Shown here piece after piece: positions 47,087 to 57,152 of a stretch of DNA of 64,000 nucleotides; the stretch's first letter is position 1; each line of letters opens with the position of its first letter. The position numbers were made by a program, and so were the translations under genes. Origin of the DNA: Campylobacter sp. RM16192 (GTDB lineage: Bacteria; Campylobacterota; Campylobacteria; Campylobacterales; Campylobacteraceae); assembly GCF_004803855.2 (NCBI RefSeq), contig NZ_CP012552.1, forward strand, positions 434,001 to 498,000, in the 5' to 3' direction. Under the pieces are notes generated by a model. The model was not told the origin of the DNA, searched no databases, and saw only the letters and a list, made by a program, of their open reading frames with translations.

Positions 47087-48376
47087 ATGGCTACTTTAAA
47101 GCTAATATGTGCCGTTTTAGGCTTAGTTGCAGTTATATATCTGCTCATTAAAAAGAGAGAGACCAAAACCGTCCTTATAGGTGTCGGTTTAGTGCTTTGC
47201 GCGATTTGTCTTACTCCTCTTGATGCGCTTGCTCAGTTTACGAAGTCAATGACATCGGCAAATCTTATCAAGGCTATTTGTGCGAGTATGGGTTTTGCCT
47301 ATGTTATGAAGGTTACTAAGTGTGATCAGCACCTTGTTACTCTACTTACAAAACCTATGAAAAATATAGGATTTTTGCTTGTTCCTATGACTTTTGTTAT
47401 TACATATTTAGTTAATATCGCTATCCCTTCTGCCGCAGGTTGTTCGGCTGCCGTTGGTGCCACTATGATACCTCTTCTTATGGCTTCTGGTGTTCGTCCT
47501 GCTATGGCTGGTGCTGCTGTATTTGCAGGAACTTTCGGTGGAGTTTTAAGCCCTGGTTCGGCTCACAATGCTTTTGTTGCCAACATGGCAAAAGTAAGCA
47601 TACCTGACGTTATTAAGGTTCAATTTCCCAACGCTATGGCGGCATTTATAGTCGTTTTAGTTGTTTTAAGTGTTACCGCTATTTTGTTTAAAGACTATCA
47701 AAAAGGTCAAGATTTTTCACAAAAACTTGGAGACGCAGCTACAGCAGAACCTACTAAAGTAAATGTTTTATTTGCTCTTATGCCTTTAGTGCCACTTATC
47801 ATTCTTGTTATAGGCGGAACAGATTTACATAAAATTTCGTTTTTAACTTGGACTAAGATGGGTGTTGCTGAGGCTATGTTACTTGGTGCAATTTTAGCTG
47901 TATTTGTAACATGGACTAGCCCAGAGAAGATTACTAAAGAGTTTTTTAAAGGTATGGGAAGTGCTTATGCTGAAGTTATCGGTATTATTATAGCAGCTGG
48001 TGTTTTTGTTGCCGGTCTTAAGGCTTGCGGCGCGATAGATGCGATCACTGACGTGCTAAAACACTCAGAACAGTTTGTAAGACTAGGTGGAACATTTATA
48101 CCTTACTTAATGGCTGTAGTTACAGGCTCAGGCGATGCCGCTACTATGGCATTTAACGGTGCTATAACAGTAAATGCTCAAGATCTTGGCTTCGAGCAAA
48201 CTAAACTTGGTATGGCCGCTGCTATCGCAGGCGCTCTTGGTCGTTCATCATCTCCAATTGCTGGTGCTGCTATCGTTTGTGCAGGCCTTGCAATGGTAAG
48301 TCCTATTGAGATTGCAAAAAGAACCGCTCCAGCTATGGCTATAGCTGTTGCAGTAATAGCATTCTTTATGCTTTAA
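47087..48376 (+). CDS. dcuC: DcuC-family C4-dicarboxylate transporter
   Basis: 429 residues with about 12 membrane helices. ITYLVNIAIPSAAGCSAAVGATMIPLLMASG, GGVLSPGSAHNAFVAN and VTGSGDAATMAF are typical of the DcuC family. It exchanges or exports C4-dicarboxylates, mainly succinate made by fumarate reductase. A strong terminator follows. Confidence 0.9.
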   Translation: MATLKLICAVLGLVAVIYLLIKKRETKTVLIGVGLVLCAICLTPLDALAQFTKSMTSANLIKAICASMGFAYVMKVTKCDQHLVTLLTKPMKNIGFLLVPMTFVITYLVNIAIPSAAGCSAAVGATMIPLLMASGVRPAMAGAAVFAGTFGGVLSPGSAHNAFVANMAKVSIPDVIKVQFPNAMAAFIVVLVVLSVTAILFKDYQKGQDFSQKLGDAATAEPTKVNVLFALMPLVPLIILVIGGTDLHKISFLTWTKMGVAEAMLLGAILAVFVTWTSPEKITKEFFKGMGSAYAEVIGIIIAAGVFVAGLKACGAIDAITDVLKHSEQFVRLGGTFIPYLMAVVTGSGDAATMAFNGAITVNAQDLGFEQTKLGMAAAIAGALGRSSSPIAGAAIVCAGLAMVSPIEIAKRTAPAMAIAVAVIAFFML

Positions 48377-48388
48377 AATTTATACTTT

Positions 48389-48416
48389 AGAGGCGGACCT
48401 TCCCGCCTCTTTTTTA
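48389..48416 (+). terminator. Rho-independent terminator of dcuC
   Basis: AGAGGCGG (48389-48396) pairs with CCGCCTCT (48403-48410) over a six-base loop and is followed by a run of T. Confidence 0.93.
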
Positions 48417-48493
48417 AACTACTTAATCTATAAATTCAAATTTTATATATATTTTATAATGTCTAAGTTTAAAGTATTTGTTTTTAAGATGAG

Positions 48494-48520
48494 TAAAAGG
48501 CTGCCTTAAACAGCCTTTTA
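48494..48520. terminator. Hairpin terminator downstream of pepT
   Basis: TAAAAGGCTG (48494-48503) pairs perfectly with CAGCCTTTTA (48511-48520), seven-base loop. It lies seven bases after the pepT stop on the minus strand, and the A/T ends allow use in both directions. Confidence 0.85.
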
Positions 48521-48526
48521 TGTTTG

Positions 48527-49759
48527 TTATTTTGCTAAATTTTTTATTATCTCTTTAACGACATTGCTTGAAGCATGAAGAGATTTAACTGGCAAGTATT
48601 CGTATATTGAGTGGAAGTTGTGTGCACCTGTAAAGATATTTGGGCAAGGAATTCCTTTTTCGGATATTACTGATCCGTCATATCCACCTCTCATAGGAAT
48701 GACTTTTGGTGTGATACCTAAGCTTTCATAAGCTTTTTTAGCAGCTACTATAGGAAGGCTATTTTCGCCTTCTGTAAGATAGTTGTAAACATTTTTATAT
48801 CTATCAGAAAGCTTGATATTTACCCTGCCGGCATCCCAAATTTTATTGCAAGAGTCTGTTAAATCTTGTAAAAATTGCATTCTCTCAGAATATTTTTTAT
48901 CGTTAAATTCTCTTACGTCAAGTTTTAAAACTGTTTTTGCACTATTTCCGCTAAGCTCTTTTACCCAGTAGTATCCCTCTCTGTTTTCGGTATATTCAGG
49001 AGCCTCTCCACCTGGGAGCATAGAGATAAATTTATGTGCCATAAGAAGTGAATTTATAAGTTTGCCTTTTGCGTTCATTGGGTGGGCGGATTGTCCTGTA
49101 AAGGTAACTACCGCATCACCAGCATTCCAGTTTTCATATATGAACTCGCCTATGCCGCAGCAATCTAAACAGTAACCAAAATCTGTATTTATCTCATTTA
49201 TATTGAGTGCTTTTGCTCCGCGAAGACCTTGCTCTTCGTCTGGCAAGAAGCAAGCTACTACATCGCCGTGCTCGACATCTGGATTTTGTACAAAAAATTG
49301 TAAAGCGTTCATAATGCTTGCTATTGCCGCCTTGTCGTCCGCTCCAAGTAGGCTAGTGCCGTCAGTTACTATTATATCATCGCCTACATAGTTTTTAAGC
49401 TCTGGAAATTCGCTCTCTTTCATTATGATATTTAGCTCTTTATTAAGACTTATATCTCCGCCTTTGTAGCTTACTATTTGAGCTTTAGTATCGTTTTTTT
49501 GCTCTGCGCTTGTATCAAGGTGTGCAAAAAATGCTACAGATGGAAGTTTTTTGCTTGAATTTGAAGGTAGAATAGCAGTTGTTATACTGTTTTCGCGTCT
49601 TTTTACATCTTTTAGTCCAAGCTCTTTTAGCTCGCTTTCAAGAAGTTTTGCGAGCTCCATTTCAACAGGATTTGATGGCATTATACCAGCAGCACCAGCT
49701 TCTCTATTTGTGGTTGTGTTGATTTTTGTATATTGCAAAAATCTTTCTACTATATCCAT
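48527..49759 (-). CDS. pepT: PepT, peptidase T (tripeptidase)
   Basis: 410 residues, zinc peptidase family M20B. VAFFAHLDTSAEQ (zinc His and Asp), TDGTSLLGADDKAA (bridging Asp), FLPDEEQGLRGAK (catalytic Glu and ligand Glu), LDCCGIGE and IFTGAHNFHSIYE (last zinc His) are all present. It releases the N-terminal residue of tripeptides in the cytoplasm. GGAGG lies before the ATG. Length is that of the family. Confidence 0.95.
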   Translation of the reverse strand: MDIVERFLQYTKINTTTNREAGAAGIMPSNPVEMELAKLLESELKELGLKDVKRRENSITTAILPSNSSKKLPSVAFFAHLDTSAEQKNDTKAQIVSYKGGDISLNKELNIIMKESEFPELKNYVGDDIIVTDGTSLLGADDKAAIASIMNALQFFVQNPDVEHGDVVACFLPDEEQGLRGAKALNINEINTDFGYCLDCCGIGEFIYENWNAGDAVVTFTGQSAHPMNAKGKLINSLLMAHKFISMLPGGEAPEYTENREGYYWVKELSGNSAKTVLKLDVREFNDKKYSERMQFLQDLTDSCNKIWDAGRVNIKLSDRYKNVYNYLTEGENSLPIVAAKKAYESLGITPKVIPMRGGYDGSVISEKGIPCPNIFTGAHNFHSIYEYLPVKSLHASSNVVKEIIKNLAK

Positions 49760-50010
49760 TTATTCCTCCTAAATTTAGATTAAAAATCTATAAAATTATA
49801 GTGTAATAAAAATTAAAATAAATTAATAAGTTTAAAATAAAATTTATAAATTTTATAAAAAATATTTTTTAAGCTAAATTCTACTAAATTTTGAAAAATA
49901 GATTATTTTTAACACTAAATTCAAATTTTTTCTATTTTTCTTTAAATCATTAGCCTTTTAAGACAAATAAGGATAAAATCAGATAGCAATCAAATATCAA
50001 GGAGGCTTTT
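49760..50010. other. AT-rich divergent gap between pepT and a broken symporter gene
   Basis: 250 bases without a gene; promoters for pepT (minus) and the symporter (plus) are expected here. A perfect AAGGAGG ribosome site stands at the right end (from about 49999). Confidence 0.5.
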
Positions 50011-51304
50011 ATGACTGAGTCTAAAAAGTATTTTGGATTTTTACTTTAAAAGTAACTTATTGGTTAGAATTTTAATAGGTCTTATTCTGGGTGCTATATT
50101 TGGCGTGATATTTCAAAATGCGACAGGCGCGATAGATATATTAAAACCTTTTGGAGATATCTTTATAAGGCTTTTAAAGATGATTATGATCCCTGTCATA
50201 GTCTGTACTTTGATAGTTGGAGCTAGCAGTACTTCTCCTGCACATCTTGGAAAAGTCAGTGTAAAAATTATAGTGTTTTATATGGCTACTTCGCTTTGTG
50301 CGATAGTAATAGGACTTTTTGTTGGATCTATTTTTAAGCCAGGAGTAGGGCTTGAGTTGGCTCATATCGCAGGAGTGGCCAAAGAGGCTAAATCTCCTGG
50401 ATTGGTTGAAATTTTATTGAATATAATTCCTACTAACCTATTTGGCTCTATAGCGAATGCCGAGGTTTTGCCGACTATATGTTTTTGTCTATTCTTTGGA
50501 ATCGCTTTGGCTTTTTGCAAAGACAGTGAAAGTCAGGCTGTAAGAAATGCGGCTGATAATGTTTATCTGTTTTTTGAGGGCGTAAGTAGCGTTATGTTTA
50601 AAGTTGTTGGTTGGGTTATGCAATATGCGCCTATTGGTGTGTTTGCTCTTATTTTTATAGTATTTTCAAAAAGTGGCGCAGAAGAGGCGTTTGGTCCTTT
50701 GGCTAATGTGACTATAAGCGTATATATAGGGCTTGCTTTGCAAATTTCATTAGTTTATTGTGTGGCGTGCTTGATTGTTGGACTAAATCCGATTGTTTTT
50801 ATAAAAAAAGTGCGTCCTCCTATGATTACTGCATTTGTTACTAGGTCTTCTGGAGCCACTTTGCCTATTTCTATGGAGACTGCTGAAAAAGATATGGGTG
50901 TACATAGAAGTATTTATGGTTTTACTTTGCCTGTAGGTTCAACTATCAATATGGATGGAGCAACTATATATTTATGAGTTTGTGCGATATTTATTGCAAA
51001 CGTAGTAGGCATGCCACTTGATTTTTCTCAGCAATTAACAGTAGTAATAACTGCTTTATTGGCCTCCATCGGAACAGCAGGTGTGCCTGGAGCAGGAGCT
51101 GTAATGCTTCTTATGGTTCTTGAATCTGTAGGTTTAAAAGTAGAGGCTAGTAGCGTGATAGCTATAGCTTACGGTATGATTTTGGGCATTGATGCCATAC
51201 TTGACATGGGAAGAACATCTATGAATGTAGTTGGAGATATGATGGGCGCAGTTTTTGTGGCTAAAAGTGAACGTGAGCTAGATGAGGAAATTTGGAATAG
51301 CTAA
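50011..51304 (+). pseudogene. Dicarboxylate/amino-acid:cation symporter gene with frameshift and stop
   Basis: ATG at 50011 (AAGGAGG upstream) opens MTESKKYF, then runs to a stop unless one T is removed from the T4 run at 50031-50034, which gives KYLDFYFKSNLLVRILIGL. The main body (315 residues) ends at a TGA at 50975-50977, where Gly would be expected in [19 protein letters not shown]. The same frame continues to a normal C-terminus at 51304. HP1 and HP2-type features ([32 protein letters not shown]) identify the DAACS family. Two lesions make it probably inactive. Confidence 0.85.
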
Positions 51305-51309
51305 TTTAA

Positions 51310-51340
51310 TTTAAGAGGAGATTTAATCTCTCCTCTTAAA
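51310..51340. terminator. Bidirectional terminator between two symporter genes
   Basis: A perfect 12-bp stem TTTAAGAGGAGA (51310-51321) / TCTCCTCTTAAA (51329-51340) with a seven-base loop sits between the convergent symporter pseudogene and the intact symporter. Confidence 0.88.
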
Positions 51341-51341
51341 A

Positions 51342-52688
51342 TTATGCATGAAATTCAAATTCTTCAGGATGATCTAATGCGTAGCGAAATTGCTCCATAT
51401 TTACTTTCTTGTCCCAAATTGAGATGATTAGACATCCAACGGCATTACCACATAGATTTCCTACCGCTCTCATTTCTGACATAAATTTATCTACTCCTAG
51501 CAGTACTGCTACCGTAACTACGGGTATGCCTGCGCTAGGTAGGGCCGCTAGCGTGCCTGCTAAAACTATAAATCCAGATCCGGTAACTCCTACTGCACCC
51601 TTGCTTGTAACCATCAATATAACTAAAATTTGTATTAGGTGCTCGATAGTTAGAGGTATGCCAAAAGCTTGAGCCAGAAAGATAACGCTAAGGCTTAAGT
51701 ATATATTGGTGCAATCAAGATTAAAAGAATATCCTGTAGGTATTATAAGCCCCACTGCACCTCTATGGATGCCCGCTTTTTCTAGTTTTTGCATAAGTGG
51801 TGCCAGAGCCGTTTCTGACGAGCTTGTCGCAAATACCACTAAAACTTCTTTTGCTATAAAGCGCATAAATTTAAATATATTTACTTTGGCAAAATAGCAT
51901 ATAGTGCCAAGAACCACAAAAATAAAAAATAGGCTAGCTGCTGCCATTACTAGTAGAAGCTCTATCATTCCTAAAAGTGAATCTATACCAAATTTGCCTA
52001 TCAAAAATGCCATTGCAGAAAACGCAGCAACAGGGCTAAATAACATTAATATAGTAAGAAGCTTTAATACGTAATGTTGAACAAACTCAAGCGGTTTTAA
52101 AATTTTCTTTTTGTAGTCGCTCTTTAAAAAGGAAATAGTAATCGCAGTAACTATCGCCATAAAAAGCACTTGCAATGTGTTTGAATGCAAGAAAGGCGTT
52201 ATAGGATCGCTTGGTACCGCACTTTTTAGTATTGACCAGACGGAGCCAACATCTTTATCTATATATGTGTATTTTTCTATGCTTCCTGGATCTAGTGTAG
52301 TCCAATCCAAATGCATATCATGTCCAGGTTTTAATACTTCTCCAAATAAAATTCCAACAGCAAGAGCTATCGTGCTTACTATTTCAAAGTAGATAAAGCC
52401 CTTTAGTCCTATACTGCCAAGATCCTTCATGCTTTCAAGACCAATAATACCAGATACTATAGTAAGGAAGATAATAGGCCCTATTAGAGCCTTTAAAGCC
52501 CTTATAAACCAGTCTATTCCCGGTTTGCTAGCCACACCAAGATCAGGGAAGGTAACTCCTACGAAAATACCAGCAGCTATACCTAAAACTACCCAGAACG
52601 CAAGGCTTGTAACAATTCTTTTAAATTTACTTTTTTGGGATTTTATTTGAGGTTGTTTTGAATCTTCACTTGAAACTTTTTCTATCAA
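51342..52688 (-). CDS. Dicarboxylate/amino-acid:cation symporter (DctA-like)
   Basis: 448 residues, DAACS family. About eight helices, with ALIGPIIFLTIVSGIIGL, the HP1 region FATSSSETALAPLMQKLEKAGI, the NxD-type motif SFNLDCTNIYLSL, and HP2 GAVGVTGSGFIVLAGTLAALP. Ser-rich HP1 and the GTN-like sodium/substrate motif are intact. It imports C4-dicarboxylates or Asp/Glu with protons or Na+. A hydrophilic, Ser/Lys-rich N-terminal ~25 residues is unusual but not rare. It may replace the broken neighbour. Confidence 0.88.
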   Translation of the reverse strand: MIEKVSSEDSKQPQIKSQKSKFKRIVTSLAFWVVLGIAAGIFVGVTFPDLGVASKPGIDWFIRALKALIGPIIFLTIVSGIIGLESMKDLGSIGLKGFIYFEIVSTIALAVGILFGEVLKPGHDMHLDWTTLDPGSIEKYTYIDKDVGSVWSILKSAVPSDPITPFLHSNTLQVLFMAIVTAITISFLKSDYKKKILKPLEFVQHYVLKLLTILMLFSPVAAFSAMAFLIGKFGIDSLLGMIELLLVMAAASLFFIFVVLGTICYFAKVNIFKFMRFIAKEVLVVFATSSSETALAPLMQKLEKAGIHRGAVGLIIPTGYSFNLDCTNIYLSLSVIFLAQAFGIPLTIEHLIQILVILMVTSKGAVGVTGSGFIVLAGTLAALPSAGIPVVTVAVLLGVDKFMSEMRAVGNLCGNAVGCLIISIWDKKVNMEQFRYALDHPEEFEFHA

Positions 52689-52801
52689 GCATAATCCTTT
52701 AAATTAATTATTTTTTTTAAAGATAATGATATTTTATCCAAGAAATTATTAAATAAATATTATTGCAAAAGTTATATTTATAAATAAATTTTATGAGATA
52801 G

Positions 52802-52834
52802 TTAAGATTAAAGCTTTATAAGCTTTAATCTTAA
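52802..52834. terminator. Hairpin terminator downstream of the cyclophilin gene
   Basis: TTAAGATTAAAGCTT (52802-52816) pairs with AAGCTTTAATCTTAA (52820-52834) over a three-base loop. It lies just beyond the stop of the minus-strand cyclophilin gene. Confidence 0.8.
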
Positions 52835-52840
52835 TAGTTT

Positions 52841-53335
52841 TTATAAATTATCTTTTATCTCGATAGAGTCTATTTTATCACCAGCTCTTATAGAGTCAAG
52901 TGTTTTTAGGCTTTCGTCATCTACGACCTGTCCAAAAACAGTATGAACTCCATCAAGATGAGGCTGTGCGCTATGGCATACGAAAAATTGACTTCCGCCG
53001 GTATCGCGTCCTGCGTGAGCCATAGATAGACTACCGCGTTTATGTTTGCTCTTTTGACCTACGCACTCGCATTTAATTCTCCAGCCCGGACCGCCCGTAC
53101 CTGTACCGTATGGGCATCCGCCTTGGATAACAAAATTTGGGATTACGCGGTGAAAATTTAGTCCATTATAAAAGCCGTCATTGGCTAAAGTTGCGAAATT
53201 TGTAACTGTTTGAGGTGCTTCCTCCCCAAATAGTTCAAGCTTGATGTCGCCCTTTTGCGTATGTATAATAGCAAATTTAAATTTCGCCAACTCTTCTTTA
53301 TTTATATCGTAAACTTTTAACTCTTCGTTTCTCAT
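52841..53335 (-). CDS. ppiB: Cyclophilin-type peptidyl-prolyl cis-trans isomerase
   Basis: 164 residues. [52 protein letters not shown] hold the catalytic Arg, Gln and Phe of cyclophilins. No signal peptide, so cytoplasmic. It follows yebC by 18 bases on the same strand, a pair I recall from C. jejuni (Cj1172c-Cj1171c). Confidence 0.94.
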   Translation of the reverse strand: MRNEELKVYDINKEELAKFKFAIIHTQKGDIKLELFGEEAPQTVTNFATLANDGFYNGLNFHRVIPNFVIQGGCPYGTGTGGPGWRIKCECVGQKSKHKRGSLSMAHAGRDTGGSQFFVCHSAQPHLDGVHTVFGQVVDDESLKTLDSIRAGDKIDSIEIKDNL

Positions 53336-53353
53336 ATTTTTCCTTATTAGTTT

Positions 53354-54061
53354 TTATTCAATATTTGTATATACCGCTTGGACATCATCGTCATCTTCTA
53401 GCTTATCAAGCAGTTTTTCTATCTCTTCCATCTGTTCTTCGTTTAAATTTATAGGCGAATTTGCAATGTATTGAAGACTTGATTTTTTAGCCTCAAGTCC
53501 AAGCTTTTCTATGCCGTCATGAAGTGTGCCAAAACTTGTGTAGTCGCCATAAATATATAAAATTCCATCTTCCTCTTCAAGCTCGGTTAGTCCAAAGTCT
53601 ATTAATTCAAGTTCAATCTCGTCAAGCTCCAAATTTGGCTTTTCAAGCTCGAAAACGCTTTTTCTGGTAAACATGAAGCTAAGGCTTCCGCTTGGTAAAA
53701 TTTCTCCACCGTTTTTACTAAAAATAGCCTTTACATTAGCTACTGTTCTTGTAGGATTGTCTGTGGCACACTCTACTGTGATTTGCACTCCGTGAGCCGC
53801 CTTGCCATCGTAAAAAATCGTTTTAATATCGGCGCTATCTTTGCCGCTTGCACGTTTTATAGCCGCATCTATATTGTCTTTTGGCATGTTTTCATTTTTT
53901 GCAGCAGCTATCGCAGAGCGAAGCTTTGGATTCATATCAGGATCTGAACCGCCCTCTTTGGCTGCCACTGTAATTGCTTTTGCAAGTTTTGGAAATACTT
54001 TACTCATCTTGTCCCAGCGTGCTTCTTTAGCCGCTCGCCTATATTCAAATGCTCTTCCCAT
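53354..54061 (-). CDS. YebC/PmpR-family protein
   Basis: 235 residues. [29 protein letters not shown] and [39 protein letters not shown] are the family signature, followed by a beta-rich middle and an acidic C-terminus ([15 protein letters not shown]). Members are described as transcription regulators and, more recently, as translation factors that ease ribosome stalling; which applies here is open. Confidence 0.94.
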   Translation of the reverse strand: MGRAFEYRRAAKEARWDKMSKVFPKLAKAITVAAKEGGSDPDMNPKLRSAIAAAKNENMPKDNIDAAIKRASGKDSADIKTIFYDGKAAHGVQITVECATDNPTRTVANVKAIFSKNGGEILPSGSLSFMFTRKSVFELEKPNLELDEIELELIDFGLTELEEEDGILYIYGDYTSFGTLHDGIEKLGLEAKKSSLQYIANSPINLNEEQMEEIEKLLDKLEDDDDVQAVYTNIE

Positions 54062-54178
54062 AAAAATTCCTTAAAAATTTTTTGGCAATTATAGCCAAAA
54101 ATCTTTTTATCATTTTTAAAAGCTAAAGTTTTAATACTGTTTGTGAAAAATTTATGTTTTGAATTTATAATTTGAATT

Positions 54179-54730
54179 ATGATAATAAGAGCTAATAAAA
54201 AAGATTCTAAACGTTGCATCGAGTTGCTAAATTTGGCTATGGAAGATATCGCTTTTTGTCTCAGCGGCACTACAAATAAGAGTGAAAGCGATAAAATTTT
54301 ATCTTCCTTTTTTACCCAAGAGATAAATAGATTAAGCTACAAAAACATATATATCTATAAAGACAGTGATCAGATTGTAGGGGCTATTTGCGCGTATTTT
54401 GGCGGAGATTTAAAGATCCTTGATGAACCTATAATAAACCATTTAAGATTAAAAGATCCAAGTGCCAATGTTGAAGCGGAGTGCTTTGACGACGAATTTT
54501 ATATAGACAGTATAGCTGTCGATGAAAAATTTAGAGGTCGTGGCATAGCCAAAGAACTGATAAAATTTATATTTGAAATAGCGAACCAAAGAGGCATTAA
54601 AAAAGTGTCATTGATAGTAGATGAAGAAAAAATAAAAACGAAAGAATTTTATGAAAAATTTGGTTTTAAGGAAAATTGTATCAAAATTATCAATTCTCAT
54701 AAATATTACCATATGATAAAGGAGTTGTAG
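54179..54730 (+). CDS. GNAT-family N-acetyltransferase
   Basis: 183 residues. The acetyl-CoA motif IAVDEKFRGRGIAKELIKFIFEIA (Q/RxxGxG/A) and the following KKVSLIVDEEKIKTKEFYEKFGF are typical. Substrate unknown. Its stop codon overlaps the GTG start of the copper chaperone gene by one base, so expression is coupled to copper export, though a functional link is not evident. Confidence 0.87.
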   Translation: MIIRANKKDSKRCIELLNLAMEDIAFCLSGTTNKSESDKILSSFFTQEINRLSYKNIYIYKDSDQIVGAICAYFGGDLKILDEPIINHLRLKDPSANVEAECFDDEFYIDSIAVDEKFRGRGIAKELIKFIFEIANQRGIKKVSLIVDEEKIKTKEFYEKFGFKENCIKIINSHKYYHMIKEL

Positions 54731-54933
54731 TGGCAAAATTCAGAGTCGCAAATATTAATTGTGAAAATTGTGCGAATACTATTAAAAGATCGCTTGAGGA
54801 TGAGTTTGGCAAAATCGATGTAGATCTAAGCGTAGAGCCTCGTGTAGTAAGCCTAGATATAGAAGATAAGGATATTGAAAGGTTTAAAACTGAGCTTGAT
54901 GAGATCGGATTTAAAGTAATCGAGCAAATTTAA
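54730..54933 (+). CDS. CopZ-like heavy-metal-associated (HMA) copper chaperone
   Basis: 67 residues, GTG start with GGAG upstream. The metal site NINCENCANTIKRSL gives CxxC in an HMA fold (beta-alpha-beta-beta-alpha-beta). It would pass Cu(I) to CopA encoded right after it. The tail is shorter and more acidic than in classic CopZ but within range. Confidence 0.88.
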   Translation: MAKFRVANINCENCANTIKRSLEDEFGKIDVDLSVEPRVVSLDIEDKDIERFKTELDEIGFKVIEQI

Positions 54934-54934
54934 T

Positions 54935-57103
54935 ATGCAGAAAAATCTCAAATTAAATATCGCAGGCATGACCTGTGTAAACTGCTCGAATGCTATTGAA
55001 CGAGCTGTAAAAAAGATGGATGGAGTAGTAGAGGCTAAAGTAAATTTCGCTAATGCTACGGGTGAATTTATAGTGCAAGATGAGAGTATTCGTCCCAAAA
55101 TAGAAGAAAAGATAAAAAAACTTGGCTATGAAATCGCTAAAGATCTTGGAGAGTTCGAGAAAAAACGAGCCGCTCATATAAAAAATTTGAGAAATAACTT
55201 TATCTCAGCCACTATTTTTAGCGCGATAATAATGTGGCTTGAGATGAGCGGAAACATGAGTGAGCCAAAAGCCTTTATAATGCTGTTTTTGGCATTGATC
55301 ACTCTTGCGATATGCGGAAAAGATTTCTTTATACACGCTATTGGAGCACTTAAAAACAGAAATTTCGATATGAATGTGCTCGTTGCACTTGGCACCTCGA
55401 TGGCATTTTTATATTCGGTATTCGTATTTTTAGCTCCTAACCTTATACCTGAAAATATGCTTCATATGTATGTTTCGGGTTCAGCTATGATAATAACTTT
55501 CGTTCTTCTTGGGAAGTATCTTGAGGAGCGCTCTAAAGCTAAGGCCGGCGACTATCTAAAAAGCTTGATGGATATGTCGCCAAAGGTTGCCTTGGTGCTT
55601 AAACCAGACGGTCAAGCTGTAGAAACCGAAGTGGCAAATCTTAAAATAGGGGATATAGTAGTCGTAAAAACGGGCTACAATATTCCTTGCGATGGTGTTA
55701 TTATAAATGGCGGAGCAGAGATAGATACCTCTATGCTTACCGGCGAGAGTCTGCCCGTATATAAAAAGATGGGCGATGAGGTAAATGCAGGCACTGTAAA
55801 TACCAATGGATATCTTAATATAAAGGTTACTAAACTTTCAAGTCAAACTTTGCTGGCTCAAATTTTAAACTTATTAAGCGATGCTAGTACTAAAAAGATG
55901 CCTATTAGTCGCTTTGCCGATAGGGTGGCTAATATATTTGTGCCAACCGTGATAGTTATATCCTTTGTTACTTTTTTGGTTTGGATTGCTTTCACCGGAA
56001 ATGCTACTCAGGGAGTATTAAGTGCGATTTGTGTGCTTATAATCTCTTGTCCTTGCGCATTAGGGCTTGCTACTCCTATAGCTATTATCTCATCACTTTC
56101 GCTTGGTGCTAAAAATGGAATTTTGGTCAAAAATCCCGAAGTCATAGAGATCATTCACACTGCTAAATATGCTATTTTTGATAAGACCGGAACCCTGACT
56201 CATGGTAAAATTTCTGTAAATTTTACAGACATAGATGAAGAAAATTTAGCCCCAATCGCAGCCATAGAGGCAAAAAGCTCACATCCTATTTCAATGGCCA
56301 TTGTAGAATATGCAACAAGACTTGATATTAAAATTTTAGGAAATGAGAGCGGGTTTGAAAATATTGCAGGAAGAGGCATTAGAAGTCTTGATGAAAACGA
56401 GATAATAGTGGGAAATGAGGAATTTTTAAAAGAGTTTAATGTAGAAATTCCAAATGAAGAAAAGGAAAAAATACTAAAAGCTCAAAACGATGGAAATGGA
56501 GTGGTTTTAGCTGCTATTAAAGGTAGATACGTAGGCTTTATAAGCCTTAGCGATACTCTAAAAGAGAGTGCTAAAGAGGTAATAGATGAGCTAAAATTAA
56601 GAGATATAACTCCGGTAATGCTAACAGGAGATAATGTATTTACGGCTAAAAATATCGCTGGCAAGCTTGGAATAGAGCAGGTTTTTGCTGGAGTTATGCC
56701 TAATGAAAAATTTGAAATCATACAAAGGCTTCAAAAAGAAGCCAGAGTTATTTTTGTAGGGGATGGTATAAACGACTCTCCTTCATTGAAGCAAGCCGAT
56801 GTCGGTATAGCTATGAGTAGTGGGGCTGATATTGCAAAGGATGCTGGCGATATAGTGCTAATTAAAAACGATCTAAAAAGCGTATTGCAGTCTATAAATT
56901 TAGCTAAGCATACGATGAAAACGATAAAAGAAAATTTATTTTGGGCATTTATATATAACCTTATATTTATTCCTGTGGCAGCAGGAGTTTTATATCCTGT
57001 ATTTGGGCTTGTTTTAACTCCAGTTTATGGAGCTATCGCTATGAGTTTTAGTTCTGTTACCGTTGTTTTAAATTCAATAAGGCTAAGATTTAAAAAAATC
57101 TAA
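54935..57103 (+). CDS. copA: CopA, copper-exporting P1B-type ATPase
   Basis: 722 residues. One N-terminal HMA domain with GMTCVNCSNAI, eight membrane helices, the actuator TGE in SMLTGESLPVYK, the intramembrane CPC in IISCPCALGLATP, the phosphorylation site DKTGTLTHG, the HP motif in SSHPISMA and the hinge GDGINDSPSL. It exports Cu(I) from the cytoplasm. It begins one base after the chaperone gene. The CPC plus HMA CxxC fit copper rather than zinc or cadmium. Confidence 0.95.
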   Translation: MQKNLKLNIAGMTCVNCSNAIERAVKKMDGVVEAKVNFANATGEFIVQDESIRPKIEEKIKKLGYEIAKDLGEFEKKRAAHIKNLRNNFISATIFSAIIMWLEMSGNMSEPKAFIMLFLALITLAICGKDFFIHAIGALKNRNFDMNVLVALGTSMAFLYSVFVFLAPNLIPENMLHMYVSGSAMIITFVLLGKYLEERSKAKAGDYLKSLMDMSPKVALVLKPDGQAVETEVANLKIGDIVVVKTGYNIPCDGVIINGGAEIDTSMLTGESLPVYKKMGDEVNAGTVNTNGYLNIKVTKLSSQTLLAQILNLLSDASTKKMPISRFADRVANIFVPTVIVISFVTFLVWIAFTGNATQGVLSAICVLIISCPCALGLATPIAIISSLSLGAKNGILVKNPEVIEIIHTAKYAIFDKTGTLTHGKISVNFTDIDEENLAPIAAIEAKSSHPISMAIVEYATRLDIKILGNESGFENIAGRGIRSLDENEIIVGNEEFLKEFNVEIPNEEKEKILKAQNDGNGVVLAAIKGRYVGFISLSDTLKESAKEVIDELKLRDITPVMLTGDNVFTAKNIAGKLGIEQVFAGVMPNEKFEIIQRLQKEARVIFVGDGINDSPSLKQADVGIAMSSGADIAKDAGDIVLIKNDLKSVLQSINLAKHTMKTIKENLFWAFIYNLIFIPVAAGVLYPVFGLVLTPVYGAIAMSFSSVTVVLNSIRLRFKKI

Positions 57104-57152
57104 ATTTTATTAAAATAGTTATAAAATGACTAAAATTTAAGAGGATTAGAGC

